From GWE2-51-13 sp942492825 (GTDB lineage: Bacteria; Bacillota_I; Bacilli_A; Erysipelotrichales; Erysipelotrichaceae), in NCBI GenBank assembly GCA_942492825.1, contig OW818635.1, positions 310,001 to 374,000 of the forward strand: 64,000 bases of DNA, written 5' to 3'. Under the pieces are notes generated by a model, which worked only from the letters and a program-made list of their open reading frames with translations, ran no database searches and was not told where the DNA came from. Positions 15,104 through 23,972 of the stretch are shown piece by piece. The number at the start of each line of letters is the position of its first letter. The stretch's first letter is position 1. The position numbers and the translations under genes are program-made.

Positions 15104-15535
15104 ATGTTCATGGGTGAGTACAGACACAATCTCGATGCGAAGGGCCGGATCATCATTCCTGCCCGTTTTCGCGAGGAATTGGGTCCGGTCATCATCTTGA
15201 CACGTGGGTTGGATGGTTGTGTGACGGTCTATACCCAAACACAATGGGAGAGCGTCTTGGATCAGCTTTCCAAGTTGCCTACCACCAAACGCGAAGCGCG
15301 TATGTATGTTCACTTTTTGACGGCGAAAGCAGCGGAATGCGAGATCGATGCGCAGGGGAGAGTCTTGATTCCGACAAGTTTGGCCGAGGAAGCGAAGATC
15401 GACAAAGAATGTGTCGTATTGGGTGTCAACGAACATGTGGAGATTTGGTCGAAACCGCGTTGGGACGAATACTATGCCCACGCCAGTTCTTCCATTGAGG
15501 ACGTGGCCGAATCATTGACCGAATTCTTACGCTGA
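15104..15535 (+). CDS. mraZ: Transcriptional regulator MraZ
   Basis: MraZ (143 aa) is a ring-forming DNA-binding protein that represses the division and cell wall (dcw) cluster. Two SpoVT/AbrB-like halves are visible: MGEYRHNLDAKGRIIIPARFRE (about residues 3-24), with the conserved DxKGR, and CEIDAQGRVLIPTSLAEEA (about 81-99), with the second DxxGR. GGGAGG lies upstream of the ATG at 15104; an in-frame GTG further upstream would place the operator inside the coding region. The stop overlaps the rsmH start by one base (TGATG), implying translational coupling. Confidence 0.96.
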   Translation: MFMGEYRHNLDAKGRIIIPARFREELGPVIILTRGLDGCVTVYTQTQWESVLDQLSKLPTTKREARMYVHFLTAKAAECEIDAQGRVLIPTSLAEEAKIDKECVVLGVNEHVEIWSKPRWDEYYAHASSSIEDVAESLTEFLR

Positions 15536-16461
15536 TGGAACATATCTCCGTACTCCTGCATGAAGCCATCGCAGGGCTTGAAATCAAGCCTGACGGCATC
15601 TATGTCGATGCCACCTTGGGAAGAGGCGGGCATAGCCTACAAATCGCATCGAAGTTAACGACCGGAAAGCTCTTCTGCTTCGATCGGGATGCGTCGGCGA
15701 TCGCGGAATCTAAAGAAACTTTGCGTTCCGTTTTGGACAAAATCACCTTCATCCAAGCGAATTTCGCTCAGATGGAAGAACAATTAAATCAGATCGGTAT
15801 ACATGAGGTCGATGGGATCTTGGTCGATCTCGGCGTATCCTCACCTCAGTTCGATGATCCCGCACGCGGCTTCAGTTATCGATTCGATGCCCGGCTCGAC
15901 ATGCGAATGGATCAAAGCCAATCGTTGAGCGCTTGGGAAGTGGTGAATCAATATACGTTTGTTGATTTAATGCGAATCCTGCATCGATACGGCGAAGAGC
16001 CATTTGCGAAGCAGATCGCGCGCAAAATCGAAGCGCAACGCCAAATCAAACCGATCGATACGACCTTACAGTTGGTAGACGTCATCAAGTCGGCATTGCC
16101 TTCGAAAGTATTATCGAAGAAAGGTCATCCGGCTAAGCAAACGTTTCAAGCGCTACGAATCGAAGTCAACGGGGAACTGGATGCGTTACAGGAGATGTTG
16201 GAGCAGGGAATCCGCTTACTCAACGAAAACGGACGCTTCTGCATCATTACGTTTCAATCCTTGGAAGACCGCATCGTCAAAGATCGATTCAACGAAGTAT
16301 CGACGATCCATGTTCCGCGCAAACTACCATTGGCGGACTTACCGGTCGCCGATTACGAATTCATCACACGCAAAGCCATCGTCGCCTCAGAGGCGGAATT
16401 GGCAATCAATAACCGTTCGCATTCAGCGAAACTTAGAATCTTGAGAAAAAGGGGAAAGTAA
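15535..16461 (+). CDS. rsmH: 16S rRNA (cytosine(1402)-N(4))-methyltransferase
   Basis: RsmH/MraW (308 aa) methylates C1402 of 16S rRNA using S-adenosylmethionine. The start HISVLLHEAIAGL, the SAM-binding segment YVDATLGRGGHS (about 23-34), GILVDLGVSSPQFDD (about 99-113) and RGFSYRFDARLDMRMD are all diagnostic; the C-terminal NNRSHSAKLRILRK is also typical. It starts within the mraZ stop and is followed 4 bases later by ftsL, so the cluster is read as one operon. Confidence 0.97.
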   Translation: MEHISVLLHEAIAGLEIKPDGIYVDATLGRGGHSLQIASKLTTGKLFCFDRDASAIAESKETLRSVLDKITFIQANFAQMEEQLNQIGIHEVDGILVDLGVSSPQFDDPARGFSYRFDARLDMRMDQSQSLSAWEVVNQYTFVDLMRILHRYGEEPFAKQIARKIEAQRQIKPIDTTLQLVDVIKSALPSKVLSKKGHPAKQTFQALRIEVNGELDALQEMLEQGIRLLNENGRFCIITFQSLEDRIVKDRFNEVSTIHVPRKLPLADLPVADYEFITRKAIVASEAELAINNRSHSAKLRILRKRGK

Positions 16462-16465
16462 CATC

Positions 16466-16771
16466 ATGGCGAAAAAAGTAAAAGTCATACGACGTAGAAA
16501 ATTAAGTCTCTCGCGTACCATCCAAACGCTGTTCGTTTTGTCCGTCATGTTGTTTATTTTCTCGGCCATCTTCCTGCGTACCTACAACGTATCTTTGAGC
16601 GTGCAGACGCAAAAGGCGCAAAAGAAAATCGTTGAAATCCGCAAAGAAAACCAAACGCTGGCATCGGATATCCAAGAGCTGAGCGCCTATACCCGCGTCG
16701 CCGCGATCGCGCAGGCCGACGGGATGACGCTGATCCAAAACAACATCGTTACGGTCAAGTCGGGTGAATAG
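16466..16771 (+). CDS. ftsL: Cell division protein FtsL
   Basis: A 101-aa single-pass membrane protein: basic N-terminus with RRRKLSLSR, one membrane helix (about residues 21-40) and an extracytoplasmic leucine-zipper-like coiled coil (about 45-80, KAQKKIVEIRKENQTLASDI). FtsL joins DivIB and DivIC in the divisome complex that activates septal peptidoglycan synthesis. Sequence conservation of FtsL is low, so the call rests on topology, length and its place between rsmH and ftsI. Its stop directly abuts the next ATG. Confidence 0.88.
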   Translation: MAKKVKVIRRRKLSLSRTIQTLFVLSVMLFIFSAIFLRTYNVSLSVQTQKAQKKIVEIRKENQTLASDIQELSAYTRVAAIAQADGMTLIQNNIVTVKSGE

Positions 16772-18931
16772 ATGAAACGAAGAAGCAATCGCATGCTTCT
16801 TTTTGTCATGGCGTTGTTTTTAATTTTGGCTTCGGTGACGGCAGCGAACGTCTATGTCGTCGCGATCGGCGGATTACACCTCCGAAGCCAGACCGATATC
16901 ATCGATTATAGCGAAAACGTCCATATCAAAAAAGAAGTGCTCCTCGCAAATCGCGGTAAAATACTGGATCGAAGCGGTGTGATCATCGCGGAAGACATCG
17001 ATGCCTTCGATGTCTATGCGGTATTGGATGATCGATTCGATGAAAGTTACGTTTCGGACATCGAAGCGACGGCGACGAAACTAGCGGTCTTTTTCAATGC
17101 TTCGGTCGATTATTTTCGTCAACGATTGTCGATCGATGCCTATCAGAGTTATTTCGGGATTTATGGCCGTGGTTTGACGAAAGAACGACGCGATGCTTTG
17201 GCTGCGTTAGGATTGGATGGAATCAAATTTAAGAAAACGATCCGACGCAATTATCCGTTCGGTGTTTTTGCGTCACATTTGATCGGATTTTCCCAATCCG
17301 ACGATCCCGAAAACGACGGGAATATCTATAATATCGGGAAAATGGGTATCGAACTTGCCTATAACGATGCGTTGCTGGGGACCAACGGTCTTAAAGAATC
17401 CACCGTCGATCGTTACGACTATGTGTTGCCGGGTTCCAAAGTCATCGAAACGCCGGCTGTTGACGGATATGACGTCACTTTAACGTTGGATAAAGGAATT
17501 CAAGAAGCCTTGGAAGCCGCGATGGTTTCCACAAGCGAAACCTTTGTGACCGGAAAAATCTGGGGAGCGGTCATGGAAGTCGATACCGGTAAAGTGTTGG
17601 CGTGGGGCCAGAACCCGGGTTATGATCCCAATCTTCTTAATATCGAAGACTATATGAATATCGGCTCGCAATATGCGTTTGAACCGGGATCGACGATGAA
17701 GACATTCGTTTATGCGGCGGCGATCGACACCGGAGTCTACAATGGCAATGCGATGTTCGATAGCGCTCCGTTTCGTATGGGAATCGTCAACGGGCAACCG
17801 GTACGCGTCGCCAAAAACAAAGCCGCATCGGCTGTCATCAACAATGCCAACCATAAAAACTGGGGCATCATTCCTCTAGATTACGGGTATATCTTTTCAT
17901 CCAACGTCGCCATCGCGGAACTTTTGACGAAAGTCACCACCACGCAAACCTATCGCGACTACTTGGATCGTTTCGGTTTCTTTCAAGCCGTTGATACGGA
18001 CAAGATCAATGAAGTGACCGGTTCAATCAACTATAAATGGCCGGTCGAGAAACTGACGGCAGGATATGGCCAAGGAGTCACCGTCACCATGTTGCAGATG
18101 ATGCAGGCTTATTCAGCGGTTTTGACAGATGGGACGATGGTGAAACCTTATTTCGTGGAATCGATCAAAAACCCCGCCGATGGGACGGTAATCTATCAAG
18201 GTCAGCGGACGGTCGTCGGAAAACCGATTAAAGAAGATACCGCGAAAGCCTTACAGGATTTGATGTATCGGGTCGTTTACGATGAAAAAGGGACCGGTCG
18301 TTTCTATCAAATCCCCGAAGTCAATTCCTTGGCAAAAACCGGTACAGCACAATATGCGGTCAATGGCGTTTATACACCAGACGGGAATCTATTTTCGGTC
18401 GCTTTGGGATTACCGGCCGAAGATCCGAAAATCTTCGTTTATTATGCGTTTGAAACGAAGTATGCACGAAGCGTTCATGTCACCACCGAACCGATCCAAC
18501 AGTTAATGCGAAAAATCACGCTCGCATATGGCTTTTCGAAACCGGACGACAATGGCGGTACCCCACAGCTTCCCGATGTCTTTACGACCAATGTTCCGGC
18601 GCTGATCAATCATAGTTTATCGTATGCTTCCAGCAAGTGTGAAACCGCCGGATTGGCAGCCTTGGTGATCGGTAACGGAAATAGCGTGATCGACCAGTAT
18701 CCGGTTTCCGAAAGCGCGGTACTATCCAATCAACGTGTTTTCCTGGTGACATCGCAAACCGACCTAACGATACCGGACATGACCGGGTGGAGCCGCAAAG
18801 ATGTCTTGGCGTTTTTCGCTCTTACCCATACCCCGGTAACCATCCAAGGGGAAGGTAACGTGGCTTCGCAATCGGTCGCGGCCAATTCACCGATCGATGC
18901 CTCAGTCATGGTTGAAATCGTTCTGAAATGA
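16772..18931 (+). CDS. ftsI: Division transpeptidase, class B penicillin-binding protein with PASTA domains
   Basis: A 719-aa membrane-anchored transpeptidase (PBP2B/FtsI type) that crosslinks septal peptidoglycan. It has an N-terminal membrane helix (about 8-30), the dimerisation domain beginning with the class B motif RGKILDRSG (about 65-73) and the transpeptidase domain with STMK (about 308), SSN (about 375) and KTGTAQ (about 522). Two PASTA repeats follow: LPDVFTTNVPAL (from about 596) and IPDMTGWSRKDVL (from about 668). The four genes mraZ to ftsI are contiguous and coupled. Confidence 0.95.
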   Translation: MKRRSNRMLLFVMALFLILASVTAANVYVVAIGGLHLRSQTDIIDYSENVHIKKEVLLANRGKILDRSGVIIAEDIDAFDVYAVLDDRFDESYVSDIEATATKLAVFFNASVDYFRQRLSIDAYQSYFGIYGRGLTKERRDALAALGLDGIKFKKTIRRNYPFGVFASHLIGFSQSDDPENDGNIYNIGKMGIELAYNDALLGTNGLKESTVDRYDYVLPGSKVIETPAVDGYDVTLTLDKGIQEALEAAMVSTSETFVTGKIWGAVMEVDTGKVLAWGQNPGYDPNLLNIEDYMNIGSQYAFEPGSTMKTFVYAAAIDTGVYNGNAMFDSAPFRMGIVNGQPVRVAKNKAASAVINNANHKNWGIIPLDYGYIFSSNVAIAELLTKVTTTQTYRDYLDRFGFFQAVDTDKINEVTGSINYKWPVEKLTAGYGQGVTVTMLQMMQAYSAVLTDGTMVKPYFVESIKNPADGTVIYQGQRTVVGKPIKEDTAKALQDLMYRVVYDEKGTGRFYQIPEVNSLAKTGTAQYAVNGVYTPDGNLFSVALGLPAEDPKIFVYYAFETKYARSVHVTTEPIQQLMRKITLAYGFSKPDDNGGTPQLPDVFTTNVPALINHSLSYASSKCETAGLAALVIGNGNSVIDQYPVSESAVLSNQRVFLVTSQTDLTIPDMTGWSRKDVLAFFALTHTPVTIQGEGNVASQSVAANSPIDASVMVEIVLK

Positions 18932-18951
18932 GTTCATTACGATTTGAAGCG

Positions 18952-18960
18952 TGATATAAT
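18952..18960 (+). promoter_or_regulatory. Extended -10 promoter of mraY
   Basis: TGATATAAT lies 27 bases before the mraY ATG, with AAGGGAGG between them, so mraY-murD can be transcribed separately from the upstream dcw genes. Confidence 0.55.
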
Positions 18961-18986
18961 GATTCAAGCGTAAGGGAGGTTCACGC

Positions 18987-19946
18987 ATGGCACCGTTTAT
19001 CGCGTTTCTATTGGGCTTTGTGGCGGTTCTTACCGTCATGCCGGCCTATATCAATCTACTTCGACGAAGCGATACCCATCAATCCGTCAGCGAATATTCA
19101 TTACAAGAGTTCAAGGAAAAACAGAAGACTCCGACCATGGGAGGAGTCCTTTTTGTGCTCTTTCCGATTCTTGTGATAACCATTATCTATCCGACTTCAT
19201 GGGCTCAGCCAAGGATCGCTTTACTCTATTTAGCCTATTTGGCCTATGGCTTGATCGGTTTTTGGGATGATATTAAGATCATTATCGAGAAAAAGAATGA
19301 CGGATTAAGTCCGCGATTGAAGTTCTTGCTTCAACTTATCTTGGCTGTCGCGTTTTACTTGGTCTACCGTAGTTCGGCATCCTCCGAAATCTTGATCCCA
19401 TTCACTTCGATCCAGATCGATTTGGGATGGCTCTATATACTCTTGGTTTTCTTTATGTTCACCGGCGCAAGCAACGCCGTGAACTTGACCGACGGCATGG
19501 ATGGACTGGCCGGTGGGACTTCGGTCTTCGCTTTGATCCCGTTCGCCTACATCGCGTATTTACGTGATGAGGAAATCATTTTCGCGTTTGTGTTGGCAAT
19601 CATCGGCTCTTTGATCGCCTATCTGAGATTCAATTGGTCGCCCGCGAAAATCTTCATGGGCGATACCGGATCGCTTGCCTTAGGCGGTGTGATGGCTGCT
19701 TTGGCTTTCGTGATGAAGCTTGAGATCGCCTTTGTGGTGATCGGCGGCGTGTTCGTTTTCGAAACGATTTGCGTCATCCTTCAGATCGGTTCGGTTAAAC
19801 TGCGTCATAAACGCATCTTCATCTATACGCCGATCCATTACGCGTTCACCATGAGCGGTTGGAAAGAACGGAATGTCGTCTTGATGTTCTGGGGAATCGG
19901 CGCGGTTTGCGCCGTGTTGGGTATTTTGATCGGGGTGGCATCATGA
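18987..19946 (+). CDS. mraY: Phospho-N-acetylmuramoyl-pentapeptide transferase
   Basis: MraY (319 aa) moves phospho-MurNAc-pentapeptide from UDP to undecaprenyl phosphate, forming lipid I. About ten membrane helices are visible. The family motifs are KEKQKTPTMGGVLF (about 47-60), NLTDGMDGLAGG (about 170-181) with the catalytic Asp pair, and FNWSPAKIFMGDTGSLALGG (about 213-232), with the HK-equivalent RIFIYTPIHY near the C-terminus. AAGGGAGG precedes the ATG. The stop overlaps the murD ATG by four bases (ATGA). Confidence 0.97.
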   Translation: MAPFIAFLLGFVAVLTVMPAYINLLRRSDTHQSVSEYSLQEFKEKQKTPTMGGVLFVLFPILVITIIYPTSWAQPRIALLYLAYLAYGLIGFWDDIKIIIEKKNDGLSPRLKFLLQLILAVAFYLVYRSSASSEILIPFTSIQIDLGWLYILLVFFMFTGASNAVNLTDGMDGLAGGTSVFALIPFAYIAYLRDEEIIFAFVLAIIGSLIAYLRFNWSPAKIFMGDTGSLALGGVMAALAFVMKLEIAFVVIGGVFVFETICVILQIGSVKLRHKRIFIYTPIHYAFTMSGWKERNVVLMFWGIGAVCAVLGILIGVAS

Positions 19947-21244
19947 ACAAAGTCCTAGTCATCGGAGCAGCCCGCAGCGGGCTTGCGGCGACGCATTTAT
20001 TGGTGAAACACGGATATCAGGTCGTTTTGACAGACGCGCGTGCGATCGCCGATAAAACCGCGTTGGAAGCTATCGGCGTCAAAGTTTACGAGAACGGACA
20101 TCCGTTGGAGATCTTGGCTGAAACGTATGCGTTTGCGGTAAAGAATCCAGGCATTCCGTATACCAACGAGTTTGTCACGAAAGTGGCGCGCGAAGGGATT
20201 GAAATCATCAACGAAATCGAATTGGCGTTGCGTTATGCGTCTTCGTATTCCGTCGCCGCCATTACCGGTACCAACGGAAAGACAACGACCACCAGTTTAT
20301 TATGGGAGATGTTGCGGCTTAAGGACGAAAACGCACTTGCCGCAGGCAACATCGGAAACGCTTTGTGCGAAGCGGTATTGAAGACCGGTGATGTCAAACG
20401 CGATGTCGCACTTGAAATCGCCGCATTCCAACTTCTCGGATGTCCGACCTTTCGACCCCGCGTCAGCGCAATCATGAATTTAACGCCGGATCATCTGGAT
20501 GTCTTTGGGGAGAATGATGCGTATTATAAAGCGAAGACATTGGTTTATCGCAATCAGCGGGAAAGCGATTGGTTTCTACGCAACATCGATGATGCTAACG
20601 TCGTTACCTATACGCAAGACGTGAAATGTAAAGTCATCGAATTTTCGTTGGAAAAACCGGCTGATTTACGCGTCGAAAACAAGCAAGTCATGCTTTATGA
20701 TACCGTTCTCTTCGAGATATCGGACTTAAAGATCGTCGGTCGTCACAACATTCAAAACGCGATGGTCGCCGCGGCCATGGCGTATAAGATGGGAGTCAGC
20801 ATCGAATTGATTCGTCAAGCGATCCGTTCATATCAAGGGGTAGAACATCGGATCGAGTATGTTCGCGTATACAATGGCGCGACCTATTATAACGATTCGA
20901 AGGGTACCAATTGCGATGCGACCATCGTCGCATTGAAGGCTTTCGATCAACCTGTCATCCTACTTGCGGGAGGTTATGATAAGAAGACCGGATTTTCCGA
21001 ATTGATCCCATATCTGGATCGCGTGAAAACGATGATCGTATTCGGGGCGACGAAGTTCCAATTGAAACAGATCTATCCTGAGGCGATCGTCGTCGACGAT
21101 CTGAAACAAGCGGTGCAGACGGCGATGATCATCGCGAAACAAGAAGATGTCGTTCTCTTTTCGCCGGCATGCGCGAGTTATGACCAGTTTGACAATTATG
21201 AACAAAGAGGTGTCTTATTTAAAGCGTTGGTGAACGGACGTTAA
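19943..21244 (+). CDS. murD: UDP-N-acetylmuramoylalanine-D-glutamate ligase
   Basis: MurD (433 aa) adds D-Glu to UDP-MurNAc-L-Ala in the cytoplasm. It has the Rossmann-like N-terminal domain (GAARSGLAATHLL, about 7-19), the ATP-binding P-loop ITGTNGKTTTTSLL (about 106-119), the metal-binding NLTPDHLD (about 179-186) and the C-terminal ligase domain with YNDSKGTNCDAT and LLAGGYDKK. The ATG at 19943 overlaps the mraY stop. This is the last dcw-type gene; murG, ftsW, murB and divIB do not follow. Confidence 0.96.
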   Translation: MNKVLVIGAARSGLAATHLLVKHGYQVVLTDARAIADKTALEAIGVKVYENGHPLEILAETYAFAVKNPGIPYTNEFVTKVAREGIEIINEIELALRYASSYSVAAITGTNGKTTTTSLLWEMLRLKDENALAAGNIGNALCEAVLKTGDVKRDVALEIAAFQLLGCPTFRPRVSAIMNLTPDHLDVFGENDAYYKAKTLVYRNQRESDWFLRNIDDANVVTYTQDVKCKVIEFSLEKPADLRVENKQVMLYDTVLFEISDLKIVGRHNIQNAMVAAAMAYKMGVSIELIRQAIRSYQGVEHRIEYVRVYNGATYYNDSKGTNCDATIVALKAFDQPVILLAGGYDKKTGFSELIPYLDRVKTMIVFGATKFQLKQIYPEAIVVDDLKQAVQTAMIIAKQEDVVLFSPACASYDQFDNYEQRGVLFKALVNGR

Positions 21245-21315
21245 CGCAAATTGTCCTTTTCATCAATCGCGATTTGCTTTATAATAAAAAGGCAATCGCA
21301 GAAGGGGGTAGGTTT

Positions 21316-21594
21316 GTGGAAACGTATAACAATAACCAGCAGCTACGCCTGACGATGGCGCTTAAGCTCGGTCAATTGCAACGTGAAGGCTTGTCGCAGC
21401 TGTCATTGAAACAAGTGGAAGAAACCCTTCTGAAATGGAAGTGGAGAAAACGTCAGCCATCTTCGCTCAGCGAAGCGGTCAATGACGTGTTGTCGTTGTC
21501 CGGGGACGAAATCGTCGCCTTTCTATCGAAACAGGCGATCATCGAAGGACAGAAGTGCTCAATATCCGAATTCGAGGATATTATCGGAGGATGA
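21316..21594 (+). CDS. comN: Post-transcriptional regulator, ComN-like
   Basis: A 92-aa helical protein with MALKLGQLQREGLSQLSLKQVEETL and WRKRQPSSLSEAVNDVLSLSGDEIV. This matches the small ComN (YrzD) family; in B. subtilis ComN affects comE mRNA localisation or accumulation. The family assignment is helped by location: yrzD lies near secDF in B. subtilis as well. The GTG at 21316 follows GGGGGTAGG. TATAAT at 21280-21285 is the likely -10. The stop lies 4 bases before the secDF ATG, so the two are co-transcribed and probably coupled. Confidence 0.72.
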   Translation: METYNNNQQLRLTMALKLGQLQREGLSQLSLKQVEETLLKWKWRKRQPSSLSEAVNDVLSLSGDEIVAFLSKQAIIEGQKCSISEFEDIIGG

Positions 21595-21598
21595 GGGA

Positions 21599-23896
21599 AT
21601 GAAAAAGAACTCGCGAATTTATGTATTTATCGCAACGGTGGTCGCGCTAGCGGCCTTGTTGCTGACCTATGCCGGGGATATCAAGGAAAATATGACCTTG
21701 GGTCTTGACCTGCAGGGTGGTTTCGAAATCGTCTACGAAGTTTCTCCGTTGGAAGACGGAGGCACTTTGCCCGCCTTATCCGCCGTCGCACGCAGCGTTT
21801 CGAAGCGTGTCGATATCTTGGGTGTCAACGAACCCGAGATCATCATCGAAGGCAATAACCGTATCCGTGTCCAATTGGCCGGCGTCGATGATCAAGAAGT
21901 GGCGCGTCGGATCATTTCGGCGACCGCGAATCTCGAATTCCGGGATACCGACGACAAGCTATTGGCGGATGCGACGATCCTGACGGAAGGCGGCGCTTCG
22001 CTGGCTTACGAAAACGGATATGTCGTCGTCAGTTTGAAAATCGCCGATCAAGACAAGTTCTATGAAATTACCAAGGATATGGCCGGAAAAAGCGGTACAG
22101 GTAAGAATATCATCGTAACATGGCTGGACTTCGATGCGAAAACCGACAGTTACAAAGCGGAACTTGAAAAATATAACAAAGGCGAACCGACGAAATATGT
22201 TTCGGCGGCTTCCGTTACCGAAGGGATTAAAGGGGATGCGATCATCAAAGGGTCGTTTACCGAAAACGAAGCCCGTGAAATGGCCGATTTGATCAACTCG
22301 GGTTCATTACCTGTTAAAATGACCGAACTCTACTCCAACGTCGTCAGCGCCCAATACGGGGCTTCCGCGTTTAACCAGACTCTGTTTGCCGGTCTTATCG
22401 GGGTTATCGGCGTCATGTTGTTCATGATACTGATCTACCGTTTACCGGGATTTGTCTCATCCATCATGTTGCTGCTGTACGTGTTCTTCGTCATGTTGGT
22501 CTACAACACCATGGGCGGGGTCCTTACGTTGCCTGGCATCGCCGCATTGGTCTTGGGGGTCGGGATGACCGTCGACGCCAACGTCATTACGTTTGAGCGT
22601 ATCAAGGATGAATTATATCTTGGCCGTTCGGTCAAGAAAGCCTATACGGAAGGTCATAAACTGGCATGGATCACGATTTTCGATTCCCAGTTCACGATCT
22701 TTATTTCCGCCGTCATCATGTACATGTTCGGGACCGGTTCGGTCAAAGGCTTCGCAACGATGTTGATGATCACCATCTTCGCGACGTTGCTGATCAACGT
22801 ATTCTTCGTTAAATTCCTTTTGGGATTGTTGGTTTGGGGCGGTCATTTCGATCGGAAACCGGAATGGTTCGGCGTCCGTAAGCATGAAATCCCCGATGTT
22901 TCCAAAGGCGAGGAAATGAAGCACAAAACGGTTTTCGATAAAATCGATTTCGTCGGTGTTTCCAAATGGTTTATCGGAGTTTCGGTGATTGTTTTGGCAG
23001 CCGGTTTGTTGATTGGTATCTTCAACTTCGCCAAAGGCGACGGCTTGATGAACCTCGGCATCGACTTCTCTTCTGGAACGAAAATCACCGTCATGTCGGA
23101 TGAACCGTTAGATGAAGCGACTCTGAAGGCGGATTTCGCCGAACTTGGTGTCGAAAACCTACAAATCATTTTCTCCGGCAACAAACTTGCCAACTTGACG
23201 ACCAAAGAAGCGCTAACGCGTGCACAGTTGGATGAAATCAGCCATGCCATGGAAGCGAAATACGGGTACGAATCCAACGACTCGGTCGTAACGCCGATCG
23301 TCGGAAAAGAATTGGTTCGATCCGCAGTTCTGCTCTCTTTATTGGCTTGGTTGTTGATGTTGGCGTATATCGCATTCCGATTCGAACTTGACTATGCGGT
23401 CGGTTTGGTTGTTGCGTTGGTCCATGACGTCTTAATGGTGCTGGCGATCTTCTCGATCTTCCGTTTGGAAGTCAATACCGATTTGATCTCCGTACTCTTG
23501 GCAATCATCGGTTATTCGGCCGACGATACAATCGTTATCTTCGACCGTATCCGTGAAAACGTCAGAGGTTGGACAAAACCGACCATCACGCATAACGATT
23601 ACCGCAATATCGTCAACGATTCGCTCCGTATGGTCGCGCAACGTTCGTTATACAACACCGCCACGACCTTGATTCCGATCATCTGCCTCTTGGCTTGGGG
23701 ATCCTCCGCGATCTTCACGTTCAACTTCGCGATGTTTGTCGGATTGATTTCGGGAGCCTATTCTTCAATCTTCATTGCCGCCCAGTTGTGGTACTTCATC
23801 CGGATTCACGAAAAATCGAAAGTTAAAACGAAGAAGATGAAAACGCGTCGTCGCGAAGAAATCGACGAGATGACGATCTTCGGAATTAACGATTAA
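21599..23896 (+). CDS. secDF: Protein translocase subunit SecDF (fused SecD-SecF)
   Basis: A 765-aa fusion of SecD and SecF, which use the proton gradient to help release secreted proteins from SecYEG. The SecD part (about 1-445) has a first membrane helix, the motif LGLDLQGGFEIVYEV, the periplasmic P1 region and a five-helix block with GMTVDANVITFERIKDEL. The SecF part (about 450-765) has LGIDFSSGTKI and SADDTIVIFDRIREN. Twelve membrane helices are expected. The ATG at 21599 lies four bases after the comN stop, with GGAGG before it. Fusion of the two is usual in Bacillus-type Firmicutes. Confidence 0.96.
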   Translation: MKKNSRIYVFIATVVALAALLLTYAGDIKENMTLGLDLQGGFEIVYEVSPLEDGGTLPALSAVARSVSKRVDILGVNEPEIIIEGNNRIRVQLAGVDDQEVARRIISATANLEFRDTDDKLLADATILTEGGASLAYENGYVVVSLKIADQDKFYEITKDMAGKSGTGKNIIVTWLDFDAKTDSYKAELEKYNKGEPTKYVSAASVTEGIKGDAIIKGSFTENEAREMADLINSGSLPVKMTELYSNVVSAQYGASAFNQTLFAGLIGVIGVMLFMILIYRLPGFVSSIMLLLYVFFVMLVYNTMGGVLTLPGIAALVLGVGMTVDANVITFERIKDELYLGRSVKKAYTEGHKLAWITIFDSQFTIFISAVIMYMFGTGSVKGFATMLMITIFATLLINVFFVKFLLGLLVWGGHFDRKPEWFGVRKHEIPDVSKGEEMKHKTVFDKIDFVGVSKWFIGVSVIVLAAGLLIGIFNFAKGDGLMNLGIDFSSGTKITVMSDEPLDEATLKADFAELGVENLQIIFSGNKLANLTTKEALTRAQLDEISHAMEAKYGYESNDSVVTPIVGKELVRSAVLLSLLAWLLMLAYIAFRFELDYAVGLVVALVHDVLMVLAIFSIFRLEVNTDLISVLLAIIGYSADDTIVIFDRIRENVRGWTKPTITHNDYRNIVNDSLRMVAQRSLYNTATTLIPIICLLAWGSSAIFTFNFAMFVGLISGAYSSIFIAAQLWYFIRIHEKSKVKTKKMKTRRREEIDEMTIFGIND

Positions 23897-23900
23897 ATCG

Positions 23901-23933
23901 AAGGCAAACAGTTCGCTGTTTGCCTTTTCTTTC
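23901..23933 (+). terminator. Terminator after secDF
   Basis: AAGGCAAACAG, a TTCG loop and CTGTTTGCCTT are followed by TTCTTT. Confidence 0.9.
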
Positions 23934-23941
23934 GCTTGATA

Positions 23942-23950
23942 TGCTAAAAT
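23942..23950 (+). promoter_or_regulatory. Extended -10 promoter of recJ
   Basis: TGCTAAAAT lies 22 bases before the recJ ATG. Confidence 0.5.
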
Positions 23951-23972
23951 ATACCCAGAATCGAGGAATCTC

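Noticed and set aside
14768..15481. 237-codon frame on the minus strand across mraZ
   Set aside because: Most of it is antisense to mraZ, whose frame, operator and ribosome-binding site are clear. The 47-codon tail outside mraZ has no start signal.
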